Assembly: GCF_017873175.1 (NCBI RefSeq)
Contig: NZ_JAGGJW010000012.1
Location: 62,001 to 126,000 of the forward strand
Origin: Neorhizobium petrolearium
Lineage (GTDB): Bacteria > Pseudomonadota > Alphaproteobacteria > Rhizobiales > Rhizobiaceae
Direction: 5' to 3'
Length of the DNA stretch: 64,000 nucleotides
In this document: positions 8,489-16,170 of the stretch, piece by piece
Position numbering within the stretch: the first letter of the stretch is position 1
How the letters are laid out: each line of letters begins with the position of its first letter
The notes under the pieces: model-generated
Database searches by the model: none
What the model was told of the DNA's origin: nothing
Seen by the model: the letters and a program-made list of their open reading frames with translations, nothing else
Translations under genes and position numbers: made by a program

Positions 8489-9739
8489 ATGAAAGATGGA
8501 ATGAGGCCTAGCCTGCCCGGCAAACTAAGCCTGCATGTGCCGGAGCCGGAGGTCAGGCCGGGTGGAAAGCCGGATTTTTCCAACGTAGCCATTCCAAAGG
8601 CCGGCTCCGTGCGCCGGCCGGAGGTCGACGTCGACCCGGAGACGATCCGCGATCTTGCTTTCTCGATCATCCGGGTGCTGAACCGGGAAGGGGAGGCAGT
8701 CGGACCCTGGGCCGGAATGCTCACCAACGAGGAATTGATGGAGGGGCTGAGGCACATGATGCTGCTGCGCGCCTTCGATGCCCGCATGCTCATGGCGCAG
8801 CGGCAGGGCAAGACCTCCTTCTACATGCAGCATCTCGGCGAGGAGGCGGTCTCCTGCGCCTTTCGCAAGGCGCTGCAGCCGGGCGACATGAATTTCCCGA
8901 CCTATCGTCAGGCGGGCCTCCTGATCGCCGGCGGGTATCCGATGGTTCAGATGATGAACCAGATCTATTCCAACGACGCCGACCCGTTGAAGGGCCGGCA
9001 GTTGCCGATCATGTATTCGGCGAAGGACCACGGTTTCTTCACGGTTTCAGGCAACCTCGCCACGCAATACGTGCAGGCGGTCGGCTGGGCCATGGCGTCG
9101 GCCATCAAGAACGATACGAAAATTGCCGCCGGCTGGATCGGCGACGGATCGACGGCTGAATCCGATTTCCATGCGGCGCTGGTCTTCGCCTCGACCTACC
9201 GGGCACCGGTCATCCTCAACGTCGTGAACAACCAGTGGGCCATTTCCACGTTTCAGGGCATCGCTCGGGGTGGCTCCGGCACTTTCGCGGCGCGGGGCCT
9301 GGGTTTCGGCCTGCCGTCGCTCAGGGTCGACGGCAACGATTATCTCGCCGTTCATGCGGTCGCCAAATGGGCGGCGGAGCGGGCACGGCGGAATATCGGC
9401 CCGACATTGATCGAATACGTCACCTATCGTGTCGGCGCCCATTCCACCTCCGACGATCCCTCCGCCTACCGACCCAAGGAGGAGTCGGAGGCCTGGCCGC
9501 TCGGCGATCCGGTCATTCGCCTCAAGAACCATTTGGTCCGCATCGGTGCCTGGAGCGAGGAACGCCACAGCCAAATGGAGGCGGAAATCCGCGACACGGT
9601 CGTGGCCGCCCAGAAGGAGGCGGAGCGCCACGGCACACTGCATTCCGGCGGCCGCCCCTCGATGCGTGACATGTTCGAAGGCGTCTATGCGGAAATGCCG
9701 CCACACCTGAAACGCCAGCGCCAGCAGGCGGGGGTGTGA
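8489..9739 (+). CDS. bkdAa: Branched-chain 2-oxoacid dehydrogenase E1 alpha subunit
   Basis: Thiamine-diphosphate-dependent subunit that decarboxylates the 2-oxoacids of Val, Leu and Ile. The ThDP signature GDGST...VVNNQ is visible mid-protein, followed by the phosphorylation-loop-like YRVGAHSTSDDPS segment that is typical of E1 alpha. 416 aa. The ATG at 8489 follows a GGGAGGAGAAG ribosome binding site; a TTG upstream is an unlikely start. First subunit gene of a tight four-gene cluster for the whole complex; E1 beta follows after 3 bp. Confidence 0.93.
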   Translation: MKDGMRPSLPGKLSLHVPEPEVRPGGKPDFSNVAIPKAGSVRRPEVDVDPETIRDLAFSIIRVLNREGEAVGPWAGMLTNEELMEGLRHMMLLRAFDARMLMAQRQGKTSFYMQHLGEEAVSCAFRKALQPGDMNFPTYRQAGLLIAGGYPMVQMMNQIYSNDADPLKGRQLPIMYSAKDHGFFTVSGNLATQYVQAVGWAMASAIKNDTKIAAGWIGDGSTAESDFHAALVFASTYRAPVILNVVNNQWAISTFQGIARGGSGTFAARGLGFGLPSLRVDGNDYLAVHAVAKWAAERARRNIGPTLIEYVTYRVGAHSTSDDPSAYRPKEESEAWPLGDPVIRLKNHLVRIGAWSEERHSQMEAEIRDTVVAAQKEAERHGTLHSGGRPSMRDMFEGVYAEMPPHLKRQRQQAGV

Positions 9740-9742
9740 GAT

Positions 9743-10756
9743 ATGGCACGAATGACGATGATCGAGGCGATCCGCAGCGCCCTGGACGTTTCCATGGGGC
9801 GTGACGACGACGTGGTCGTGTTTGGCGAGGACGTCGGGTATTTCGGCGGCGTCTTCCGCTGTACGCAGGGCCTCCAGCAGAAATACGGCAAGACGCGGTG
9901 TTTCGACGTGCCGATCAATGAATCCGGGATCGTCGGAACCGCGATCGGCATGGCCGCCTATGGATTGAAGCCCTGTGTGGAGATCCAGTTCGCCGACTAC
10001 ATGTATCCGGCCTATGACCAGATCACCCAGGAAGCGGCCCGGCTGCGCTATCGCTCGAATGGCGATTTCACCTGCCCCATAACCATCCGCATGCCGACCG
10101 GCGGTGGCATCTTCGGCGGGCAGACGCACAGCCAGAGCCCTGAGGCGCTGTTTACCCATGTCTGCGGCCTGCAGGTCGTGGTACCCTCCAACCCCTATGA
10201 CGCCAAAGGCCTTTTGATCTCGTCGATCGAGAACCCGGATCCGGTAATCTTTCTGGAGCCGAAGCGGCTCTACAACGGCCCCTTTGACGGTCATCACGAC
10301 CGGCCGGTGACGTCCTGGGGCTCGCATCCGCTCGGCGAGGTGCCGGTGGAGCACTACACGGTGCCGCTCGGCAAGGCGGTTGTACGCCGGCCGGGTTCGG
10401 CGGTCACTGTGCTCGCCTATGGCACGATGGTGCATGTGGCCGAGGCGACGGCCGAGGAGACGGGGATCGATGCGGAGGTGATCGACCTGCGCACGCTGCT
10501 GCCGCTTGATCTCGAAACCATCGTAGCGTCGGTGAAGAAGACCGGCCGCTGCATGGTCGTGCACGAGGCGACAATGACCTCCGGCTTCGGTGCGGAGCTC
10601 GTGGCATTGGTGCAGGAACACTGCTTCTACCATCTCGAAGCGCCGGTCATCCGTGTCGCCGGTTGGGATACACCTTATCCGCATGCGCAGGAATGGGACT
10701 ATTTCCCGGGGCCGGCCCGTGTCGGCCAGGCACTGCGCGACATGATGGAGGCCTGA
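9743..10756 (+). CDS. bkdAb: Branched-chain 2-oxoacid dehydrogenase E1 beta subunit
   Basis: Transketolase-like partner of E1 alpha; together they form the alpha2beta2 decarboxylase. It has the expected early VVVFGEDVGYFGGVFRCTQG segment, with the ThDP-contacting Glu, the QFADYMYPAYDQI strand, and a C-terminal transketolase domain (LRTLLPLDLETI, HEA). 337 aa, standard length. The gap to E2 is a single base, implying coupled translation. Assignment to branched-chain rather than pyruvate dehydrogenase rests on the absence of a lipoyl domain, overall pattern and the adjacent acyl-CoA dehydrogenase. Confidence 0.93.
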   Translation: MARMTMIEAIRSALDVSMGRDDDVVVFGEDVGYFGGVFRCTQGLQQKYGKTRCFDVPINESGIVGTAIGMAAYGLKPCVEIQFADYMYPAYDQITQEAARLRYRSNGDFTCPITIRMPTGGGIFGGQTHSQSPEALFTHVCGLQVVVPSNPYDAKGLLISSIENPDPVIFLEPKRLYNGPFDGHHDRPVTSWGSHPLGEVPVEHYTVPLGKAVVRRPGSAVTVLAYGTMVHVAEATAEETGIDAEVIDLRTLLPLDLETIVASVKKTGRCMVVHEATMTSGFGAELVALVQEHCFYHLEAPVIRVAGWDTPYPHAQEWDYFPGPARVGQALRDMMEA

Positions 10757-10757
10757 C

Positions 10758-12059
10758 ATGGGCGAAAAAATCATCAAGCTGCCGGATGTCGGCGAAGGGG
10801 TTGCGCAAGCCGAGCTCGTGGAATGGCATGTGAATATCGGTGACCTTGTGCGGGAGGACACAATGCTAGCCGCGGTGATGACCGACAAGGCAACCGTGGA
10901 AATTCCCTCCCCGGTGGAAGGCGAGGTGACCTGGAGAAATGGCGATATTGGCGACATGATTGCCGTCGGGGCAGCCATTCTCAAGATCAAGACCGCCAGT
11001 GACGGAGGGGAGGAAGAGGTGGGCATCGAACCCACGGTGCCTGCGTCGCAGCCGGAACCGCTGTCCGTCGGGCCGGAACCGATCGCGGAGAAACCGAAAC
11101 CGGCACCCGAAATCACTCCGCCGAAACAGATTGCAACAGTAGGGCCGAAGAGCGGCGGGGTTGGTCAGGGTGCGCCGCGCGCCGAAGGCGAGAAGCCTCT
11201 GGCGCCTCCTGCAGTGCGGTTGCGGGCCAAGGAGGCAGGTATCGATCTCCGGCAAGTGCCGGGAACCGGTCCGGCCGGGCGCATCACCCATGAAGACCTC
11301 GATATGTTCCTGAGCCGCGAGACAGGGAGCGCTGTCGCGACCGGCCTGCAGCTCAACAAGAGCGTGCAGGAGGTCAAGATCGTCGGCCTTCGCCGCCGCA
11401 TCGCGGAAAAGATGGCGCTCGCCAAATCGCGCATTCCCCACATCACCTATGTGGAGGAGGTGGACATGACGGCGCTGGAGGAACTGCGGGCCCGTCTGAA
11501 TGGCAATCTGAAGCCGGGCAAGCCGAAGCTCACCATATTGCCGTTCCTGATGCGGGCGATGGTCAAGGCGATCGCAGAGCAGCCGGGCATCAATGCACAT
11601 TTCGACGACGAGGCAGGGGTGATCCATCAATTCGGCGGCGTGCATATCGGTGTTGCGGCGCAGACGCCGTCCGGCCTCGTCGTACCGGTGATCAAGCATG
11701 CGGAGGCGCGGGACATATTCGACTGTGCCCGTGAGGTGGCGCGGCTGAGCGAAGCCGCGAAGAACGGCACAGTGCTACGCGAGGAGCTTACCGGCTCGAC
11801 CATCACCATCAGCTCGCTCGGCGCGATGGGCGGGATCGTTTCGACACCGGTCATCAACTATCCCGAAGTGGCGATCATCGGCGTCAACAAGCTCGCCATC
11901 CGGCCGCATTGGGACGGGACGCAGTTCGTGCCGCGCAAGATGATGAATCTGTCTTCCAGCTTCGATCATCGGGTGATCGATGGCTGGGACGCCGCGACCT
12001 TCGTGCAGAGGCTGAAGGCTCTGTTGGAAACGCCGGCGCTGATATTCGTCGAGGAATAA
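10758..12059 (+). CDS. bkdB: Branched-chain 2-oxoacid dehydrogenase E2, dihydrolipoyl acyltransferase
   Basis: Core subunit that transfers the acyl group from lipoamide to CoA. Domains in order: one N-terminal lipoyl domain with the Asp-Lys-Ala lipoylation site (about residues 42-46), a Pro/Ala/Glu linker, a peripheral-subunit-binding domain (VRLRAKEAGIDL...GPAGRITHEDL, about 152-190), and a catalytic CAT-like domain ending with the His-Arg-Val-Ile-Asp-Gly active-site motif about 30 residues before the C-terminus. 433 aa. It lies between E1 beta and E3, with 1 and 4 bp gaps. Confidence 0.95.
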   Translation: MGEKIIKLPDVGEGVAQAELVEWHVNIGDLVREDTMLAAVMTDKATVEIPSPVEGEVTWRNGDIGDMIAVGAAILKIKTASDGGEEEVGIEPTVPASQPEPLSVGPEPIAEKPKPAPEITPPKQIATVGPKSGGVGQGAPRAEGEKPLAPPAVRLRAKEAGIDLRQVPGTGPAGRITHEDLDMFLSRETGSAVATGLQLNKSVQEVKIVGLRRRIAEKMALAKSRIPHITYVEEVDMTALEELRARLNGNLKPGKPKLTILPFLMRAMVKAIAEQPGINAHFDDEAGVIHQFGGVHIGVAAQTPSGLVVPVIKHAEARDIFDCAREVARLSEAAKNGTVLREELTGSTITISSLGAMGGIVSTPVINYPEVAIIGVNKLAIRPHWDGTQFVPRKMMNLSSSFDHRVIDGWDAATFVQRLKALLETPALIFVEE

Positions 12060-12063
12060 AATC

Positions 12064-13461
12064 ATGAAGGAAATCGCCTGCAAACTCCTCGTCATAGGGA
12101 CCGGTCCGGGCGGCTATGTCTGCGCCATCCGGGCCGGCCAACTGGGGTTGGATACTGTCATCGTCGAGATGGCGAAGCCGGGCGGCACATGCCTCAATAT
12201 CGGCTGCATTCCGTCCAAGGCGCTGATCCATGCCGCCGACGATTTCTACGGAGCCGTGGCCATGGCTGCGGGTAAGAACGCCATGGGTATCCGGGCCGAG
12301 AACCCGGCCATCGATCTCGCGAAGACCATGGCCTGGAAGGACGGGATCACCGGCCGCCTGACCATGGGCGTGTCGGGCCTCCTGAAGAAGGCGGGTGTGA
12401 AGATCGTCGTCGGCCGGGCGAAGTTCCGCGACGGCAAGACGGTTGCGGTGGAGACCGAGACCGGTCAGCAGGTCATCCGGGCGGAGAATATCGTCATTGC
12501 CACAGGCTCCGCGCCGGTCGAGCTGCCGGCATTGCCGTTCGGCGGAAAGGTCATTTCATCGACCGGTGCATTGTCGCTGACCGAAGTGCCTGGAAGGTTG
12601 GCGATAGTTGGAGCGGGTTATATCGGCCTCGAACTCGGCATCGCCTTCGCCAAGCTGGGGTCGAAGGTGACCATCGTCGAAGCGCTCGACCGCATCCTGC
12701 CGCTCTACGATACACAACTGACGCAGCCGGTTGCAAAGCGGCTGTCGGCTCTGGGGGCGGAGGTGCTGCTTGGTACCAAGGTGAGGGGTATGTCGGCGAC
12801 CGGCGAGGCACTGCTTGCGGAAACCGGAGATGGTGAGGAGAAACGGATCGCCGCCGACAGGGTGCTCGTGACGGTTGGTCGTCGGCCGGTCACCGAAGGC
12901 TGGGGCCGCGAGGAACTGGAACTCGACATGGACGGGCGGTTCCTGAGGATCGACGAGCAATGCCGCACGTCAATGCGCGGTATCTATGCGATCGGCGACG
13001 TGACCGGAGAACCGATGCTGGCGCACCGGGCGATGGCGCAGGGCGAGATGGTGGCGGAGATCGTTTCGGGCAAACGCCGGAACTGGGACAAGCGCGCGAT
13101 CCCAGCCATCTGCTTCACCGATCCGGAGATCGTGTCGGTCGGGCTCTCGCCGGACGAGGCGCGAGCGGGCGGCCGCGAGGTCAAGGTCGGCCACTTTCCG
13201 TTCACGGCCAATGGCCGGGCGATGACCTTGTCATCGGAAGAAGGATTTGTGCGGGTGGTGGCGCGCGCCGACAACCATCTGGTGCTCGGCATACAGGCGG
13301 TCGGGACAGGGGTTTCGGAATTGTCCGCGGCTTTCTCGCTGGCGGTCGAGATGGGCGCGCGGCTGGAGGATATCGCCGCCACGATCCATGCACATCCGAC
13401 GCAATCGGAAGCATTTGCCGAGGCGTCGATGAGGGCGCTGGGGCATGCGCTGCATGTGTGA
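12064..13461 (+). CDS. lpdA: Dihydrolipoyl dehydrogenase (E3) of the bkd complex
   Basis: FAD/NAD disulfide oxidoreductase that reoxidises dihydrolipoamide. Visible are the N-terminal GTGPGGYV FAD motif, the redox disulfide GGTCLNIGCIPSKAL (Cys-x4-Cys), the second GAGYIGLELG NAD motif, a YAIGDVTGEPMLAHRA FAD segment, and the C-terminal HAHPTQSEA with the catalytic His-Glu pair. 465 aa, full length. Last gene of the bkd operon; a dedicated E3 inside the cluster is common in rhizobia. A palindromic repeat follows 41 bp after the stop. Confidence 0.95.
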   Translation: MKEIACKLLVIGTGPGGYVCAIRAGQLGLDTVIVEMAKPGGTCLNIGCIPSKALIHAADDFYGAVAMAAGKNAMGIRAENPAIDLAKTMAWKDGITGRLTMGVSGLLKKAGVKIVVGRAKFRDGKTVAVETETGQQVIRAENIVIATGSAPVELPALPFGGKVISSTGALSLTEVPGRLAIVGAGYIGLELGIAFAKLGSKVTIVEALDRILPLYDTQLTQPVAKRLSALGAEVLLGTKVRGMSATGEALLAETGDGEEKRIAADRVLVTVGRRPVTEGWGREELELDMDGRFLRIDEQCRTSMRGIYAIGDVTGEPMLAHRAMAQGEMVAEIVSGKRRNWDKRAIPAICFTDPEIVSVGLSPDEARAGGREVKVGHFPFTANGRAMTLSSEEGFVRVVARADNHLVLGIQAVGTGVSELSAAFSLAVEMGARLEDIAATIHAHPTQSEAFAEASMRALGHALHV

Positions 13462-13502
13462 GGGAGAGAAGGCCAGCAACGCCCCTGATCCGGCTGCCGC
13501 CA

Positions 13503-13528
13503 CCTTCTCCCCGCAAGCGGAGAGAAGG
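13503..13528. repeat. Intergenic palindromic repeat element (REP-like)
   Basis: CCTTCTCCCCGC-AA-GCGGAGAGAAGG forms a near-perfect stem of about 12 bp with a 2-nt loop (one mismatch), followed by TTAGGGTGAGGGGCG. It lies between the convergent lpdA and metallophosphoesterase genes. Sequences of this type are scattered in rhizobial intergenic regions. It may also end transcription or protect the bkd mRNA 3' end, though no T-run follows. Confidence 0.6.
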
Positions 13529-13572
13529 TTAGGGTGAGGGGCGATTCAAACACGGAGAGCGTGGGTGAAGTC

Positions 13573-14328
13573 TCACAACTCCAGCAGCGCGTAAGGCCGG
13601 CCGGTCGGTTTTTCGATATGCGAGGCGACGTTATAGACGGGTGCGCCGCCGGGCGTTTTGCCGGAATAGGTGCCCCGATGGGCGTGGCCGTGTACGACCG
13701 CTTTCACCGGGAAACGGTCGATAGTTTCGGCGAGGCGCGAGGAGCCGAGGAAGGGATAGATTTCCTGCGGTTCACCCGCCACTGTATCCAGAACCGGGGC
13801 ATAATGCAGCACGACCATCGCCCGTTCAGAGCGCACCTGCCTGAGCGCGTTTTCGAGCCGCATGGTCTCTTCCACGCTTTCCGCCACCATGGCCTTGATC
13901 GCCGGTTCGCCGAAGGAGCCGAGCATATAGCGGCCGAAGCCCCCGGCAAAACCCTTTACGCCTGCAAACCCGACGCCGTCGATCTCGACCGCCTGGCCTT
14001 CGAGCAGCTGGACGCCGGCATCCTTGATGATAGCGGTTACCTCTTCCACATGGCCACATTCGTAATCGTGGTTGCCGAGCACGCCGACGACGGGGATGGA
14101 GCAGGAGCGAAGTTCCGCGGCAAGAATTTCCGCCTCCCTCGGCTTGCCGAGGTCCGTCAGGTCACCGGTGAGCACGAGGATGTCGGCGATCTGGGATATC
14201 TCGCTGAACAGCTCCTTGTATGACGTGCCGTCGTTTTCCTTCACATGCAGGTCGCCCATGGCGGCAATCTTCAGACTGCCGTTGGATTTCATCGCGGTGT
14301 CGTCTTTTGCGTCGGTCGTCCGGGTCAC
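13573..14328 (-). CDS. Metallophosphoesterase, coupled to an upstream nucleotidyltransferase
   Basis: Calcineurin-like dimetal phosphoesterase with every core motif visible: GDLH (residues 25-28), GDLTD (55-59), GNHD (85-88), a later His in VVLHYAP and GHAH near the end. No signal peptide, so cytoplasmic. I chose the GTG at 14326-14328 because it overlaps the stop of the upstream gene (GTGA) and has AGGAGC seven bases ahead; the ATG at 14292 would be 12 codons shorter at the N-terminus. Substrate unknown: phosphodiester, nucleotide or phosphoprotein are all possible. Tight coupling implies that it acts with, or reverses, the nucleotidyltransferase made before it. Confidence 0.85.
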   Translation of the reverse strand: MTRTTDAKDDTAMKSNGSLKIAAMGDLHVKENDGTSYKELFSEISQIADILVLTGDLTDLGKPREAEILAAELRSCSIPVVGVLGNHDYECGHVEEVTAIIKDAGVQLLEGQAVEIDGVGFAGVKGFAGGFGRYMLGSFGEPAIKAMVAESVEETMRLENALRQVRSERAMVVLHYAPVLDTVAGEPQEIYPFLGSSRLAETIDRFPVKAVVHGHAHRGTYSGKTPGGAPVYNVASHIEKPTGRPYALLEL

Positions 14329-15203
14329 GACGATGCTCCTTGCAAGTCCCTGGGCAAGTCTTTTGGCAGGTCGTCGCGCAGGTCGCCTTCGCCACCCACG
14401 TCGGCAAAACCCCATTCCTTCACGTCGATCTCGAAATCCACCCGGCTGAACATGCGGCCGCGGCAGATCTTCATCTGCGGCAGCGGTAGCTCGCGCTGGG
14501 CCTTCAACCGGTCGAGCAGCTCGTCCAGCAGCCAGTCGGGCACCTTGTCGCGCTCAGTGGGGTAGATCCAGCGGAAATTCAGGAGGTGGATCAGCAGCAC
14601 CTCCCAATGCACTTCCATGTGGTTCAGAAGTCGCTGCCAGTCGATCTGGTCGTGAGCGCGCAGGATGACATGGACGATGTCTCCGCCGTCATAGCGGTGG
14701 CGGAGCTGCACGAAACATTTCGACCAGATGAGCTCGGTTGGCGCGATGATGCTCACCTTATGGCCGCCCATCTCGATCTGCCGGGCATTCTCGAACCAGG
14801 CGTCGCTGATCGGCATCGTGCCGTTCGAGCCGGCGAAAATGACATCGAAAAAGTGCGGGCCTTTCTTCACCTTGCCGAGCCAGCGGTCGTCCTCGACCTC
14901 GATCTCGTAACCCTTCTCCTTGAAATGAGCGAGAATGCGGGCGTAATCGCCGGCGCGGCAGAAGATGTCGAGGTCCTTCGTCTGCCGGGAAATGCCGGTA
15001 TAGGCACTCACCGCAAAGGTGCCGGCGACAAGGAAGGGGATATGGCATTTGACGAGGTCTTCGAGCGCCATGGCCACGAAGGACTCGGAATCCGGATCGG
15101 CAAGCGTCGGTGATGCCTTGACTTCCATCTCGGGCTCGTTCCCCAGCATAGCCTTCGCCGGCTTGGGCATCAGGTTCTGCGCGGCATTGGCTTCGGCGTT
15201 CAT
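14325..15203 (-). CDS. Nucleotidyltransferase-fold protein (MNT-like), first gene of a two-gene operon
   Basis: 292 aa. The Pol-beta-type nucleotidyltransferase core is recognisable: Ala-Gly-Thr-Phe-Ala-Val-Ser (about 60-66), then Lys-Asp-Leu-Asp-Ile with the metal-binding pair Asp77/Asp79, and a third Asp (Asp120) in HFFDVIF. All three acidic residues are present, so it is probably active. The C-terminal half (about 160-290) is Trp/His-rich and helical and not one I recognise; the first 40 residues look disordered. A downstream metallophosphoesterase overlaps its stop codon. A candidate EcfG promoter lies at 15265-15289. It could nucleotidylate a protein, RNA or antibiotic-like substrate; the target is unknown. 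Confidence 0.8.
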   Translation of the reverse strand: MNAEANAAQNLMPKPAKAMLGNEPEMEVKASPTLADPDSESFVAMALEDLVKCHIPFLVAGTFAVSAYTGISRQTKDLDIFCRAGDYARILAHFKEKGYEIEVEDDRWLGKVKKGPHFFDVIFAGSNGTMPISDAWFENARQIEMGGHKVSIIAPTELIWSKCFVQLRHRYDGGDIVHVILRAHDQIDWQRLLNHMEVHWEVLLIHLLNFRWIYPTERDKVPDWLLDELLDRLKAQRELPLPQMKICRGRMFSRVDFEIDVKEWGFADVGGEGDLRDDLPKDLPRDLQGASS

Positions 15204-15264
15204 TGACGATCTGGCCCTTCTTCTTATCGCACGCCGCCCGAGGGGCGCTGTTACTTACCGGAAC

Positions 15265-15289
15265 AACCCGTGGGGGAATGAGATGTTCC
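15265..15289 (-). promoter_or_regulatory. Candidate EcfG/RpoE2-type promoter of the NTase-MPE operon
   Basis: Minus strand: GGAAC (15289-15285), 16 bp, GGTT (15268-15265). It matches the looser consensus GGAAC-N18-TT, with GG instead of CG. The spacing to the start codon at 15203 implies a leader of about 55 nt. Confidence 0.5.
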
Positions 15290-15301
15290 ACCTCAAAGGG
15301 G

Positions 15302-15326
15302 GGAACCAAAATCATGCCGGTCTGTT
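15302..15326 (+). promoter_or_regulatory. Candidate EcfG/RpoE2-type promoter of the DUF3008 gene
   Basis: GGAAC (15302-15306), 16 bp, TGTT (15323-15326), directed at the gene starting at 15357 (leader about 25 nt). It is one base off the CGTT form but fits GGAAC-N18-TT. Confidence 0.55.
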
Positions 15327-15356
15327 CTTCTCGGATGCAAAACCGAGGAGGCAGAC

Positions 15357-15545
15357 ATGCCAGCGAAATCGAAATCACAGCAGAAGGCCGCCGGCGCGGC
15401 GCTTGCCGCCAAGCGGGGCAAGATCAAGAAGAGCGAACTCAAGGGCGCGTCGACGGGCATGGAAAAATCCATGAGCGAAAAGGAATTGCACGAGATGGCT
15501 TCGGCGAAGCGCAAAGGCAAGCCGGAGCATGCCGCGCACCGCTGA
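15357..15545 (+). CDS. DUF3008 family small basic protein
   Basis: 62-residue, Lys/Ala/Ser-rich protein. It starts Met-Pro-Ala-Lys-Ser-Lys-Ser-Gln-Gln and has a Ser-Met-Ser-Glu-Lys-Glu-Leu motif followed by Met-Ala-Ser and a basic tail (Arg-Lys-Gly-Lys-Pro-Glu-His). This is the pattern of DUF3008, a short, probably unstructured family found in alphaproteobacteria and commonly seen among stress-induced genes. ACATGCC start context; AGGAGGCAG is its ribosome binding site. The candidate EcfG promoter just upstream fits a stress role. Biochemical function unknown. Confidence 0.8.
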   Translation: MPAKSKSQQKAAGAALAAKRGKIKKSELKGASTGMEKSMSEKELHEMASAKRKGKPEHAAHR

Positions 15546-15576
15546 TTCCTGATCCCAAGGGCTTTGGAGCCAGATC

Positions 15577-15601
15577 GGAACTTCCGGGAGAGACGGACGT
15601 T
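15577..15601 (+). promoter_or_regulatory. EcfG/RpoE2-type promoter of the 76-aa gene
   Basis: GGAAC (15577-15581), 16 bp, CGTT (15598-15601): exact consensus, 37 bp before the ATG at 15638. It lies between two co-directional small genes, so the second has its own stress promoter. Confidence 0.75.
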
Positions 15602-15637
15602 CTCGGAGCGCCGTCTTTTCGTGGAGGAGGAAAAGCC

Positions 15638-15868
15638 ATGCCGCCGGAAGAACTCGATGCGACATTGACCGCCTTGCCGCTCCGGATCGGAGTCTATGTT
15701 CCGGACGATCTTTTGGAAGACTGGTTTGCACCAGGCACCGGCATGAAGCCGGCGAGCGCGGCGGCGCTGACCGCTGCGGAAGCCTATGGCCGGCGCTTCG
15801 AATGCGAATTCAAATATTATCCCGAGCGGATGGAAGGCGTTTTCTGGAAATGGGTTCCGGCTCTTTGA
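15638..15868 (+). CDS. Hypothetical protein, 76 aa, with its own stress-type promoter
   Basis: Starts at the ATG behind GGAGGAGGAAAAG, a very strong ribosome binding site. It has an acidic N-terminal half (Pro-Pro-Glu-Glu-Leu-Asp), a Val-Tyr-Val-Pro-Asp-Asp-Leu segment, a central Trp-Phe and an aromatic C-terminus with two Trp (Phe-Trp-Lys-Trp-Val-Pro). It has no membrane segment. I do not recognise the family. An exact EcfG promoter element immediately upstream supports it as a genuine general-stress gene. A longer frame reading into it from upstream overlaps the DUF3008 gene out of frame and is not credible. Confidence 0.65.
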   Translation: MPPEELDATLTALPLRIGVYVPDDLLEDWFAPGTGMKPASAAALTAAEAYGRRFECEFKYYPERMEGVFWKWVPAL

Positions 15869-16170
15869 GGCCGCGTGCAACTTCGTTAAGAAGGGGCCCA
15901 GTCAGAACGGGAAGGCTGCCGTGCCGTTCAAGATCGCTCTCCTCCACGCCGTCGGAGCGAGCGAACGGTCCGCCAAGAGACACGGCAGCACTCCACGCAA
16001 TCATACGGGACCGATAAACGACAAAACGGGAAGCCGCCGTCGGCGGTCCCGGACCACATGATACCCGATCCCATCGCCGTTAACGAGCAAACCGGCAGGT
16101 GGTTCCGGAGAAAATGCAACCCGGCTAAAATATGTTTCCGCCGGGTCACTTATGGTTGTTCCGATGCGGT
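15869..16170. other. Intergenic region, 302 bp, no gene seen
   Basis: Lies between the convergent 76-aa gene and the hutX-hmuQ operon. It holds a GC-rich hairpin (GCCGCC-GTC-GGCGGT, about 16033-16047) and the terminator listed separately. No frame has a convincing start, ribosome binding site or protein pattern. Composition is similar to its surroundings. Confidence 0.5.
16119..16146 (-). terminator. Likely terminator of the hutX-hmuQ operon
   Basis: On the minus strand ACCCGGC and GCCGGGT pair (7 bp) around a 14-nt loop, followed by TTGCATTTTC. It begins 25 bp after the hutX stop. The T-tract is weak, so efficiency is uncertain. Confidence 0.5.

Noticed and set aside
9047..11116. 689-codon open frame on the minus strand across the bkd genes
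   Set aside because: Antisense to three overlapping, well-recognised genes; composition-driven, no start context.
15260..15285. Another GGAAC (15260) as a fourth promoter in the stress island
   Set aside because: No CGTT or TT at 16-19 bp spacing; the first TT lies at 21 bp.
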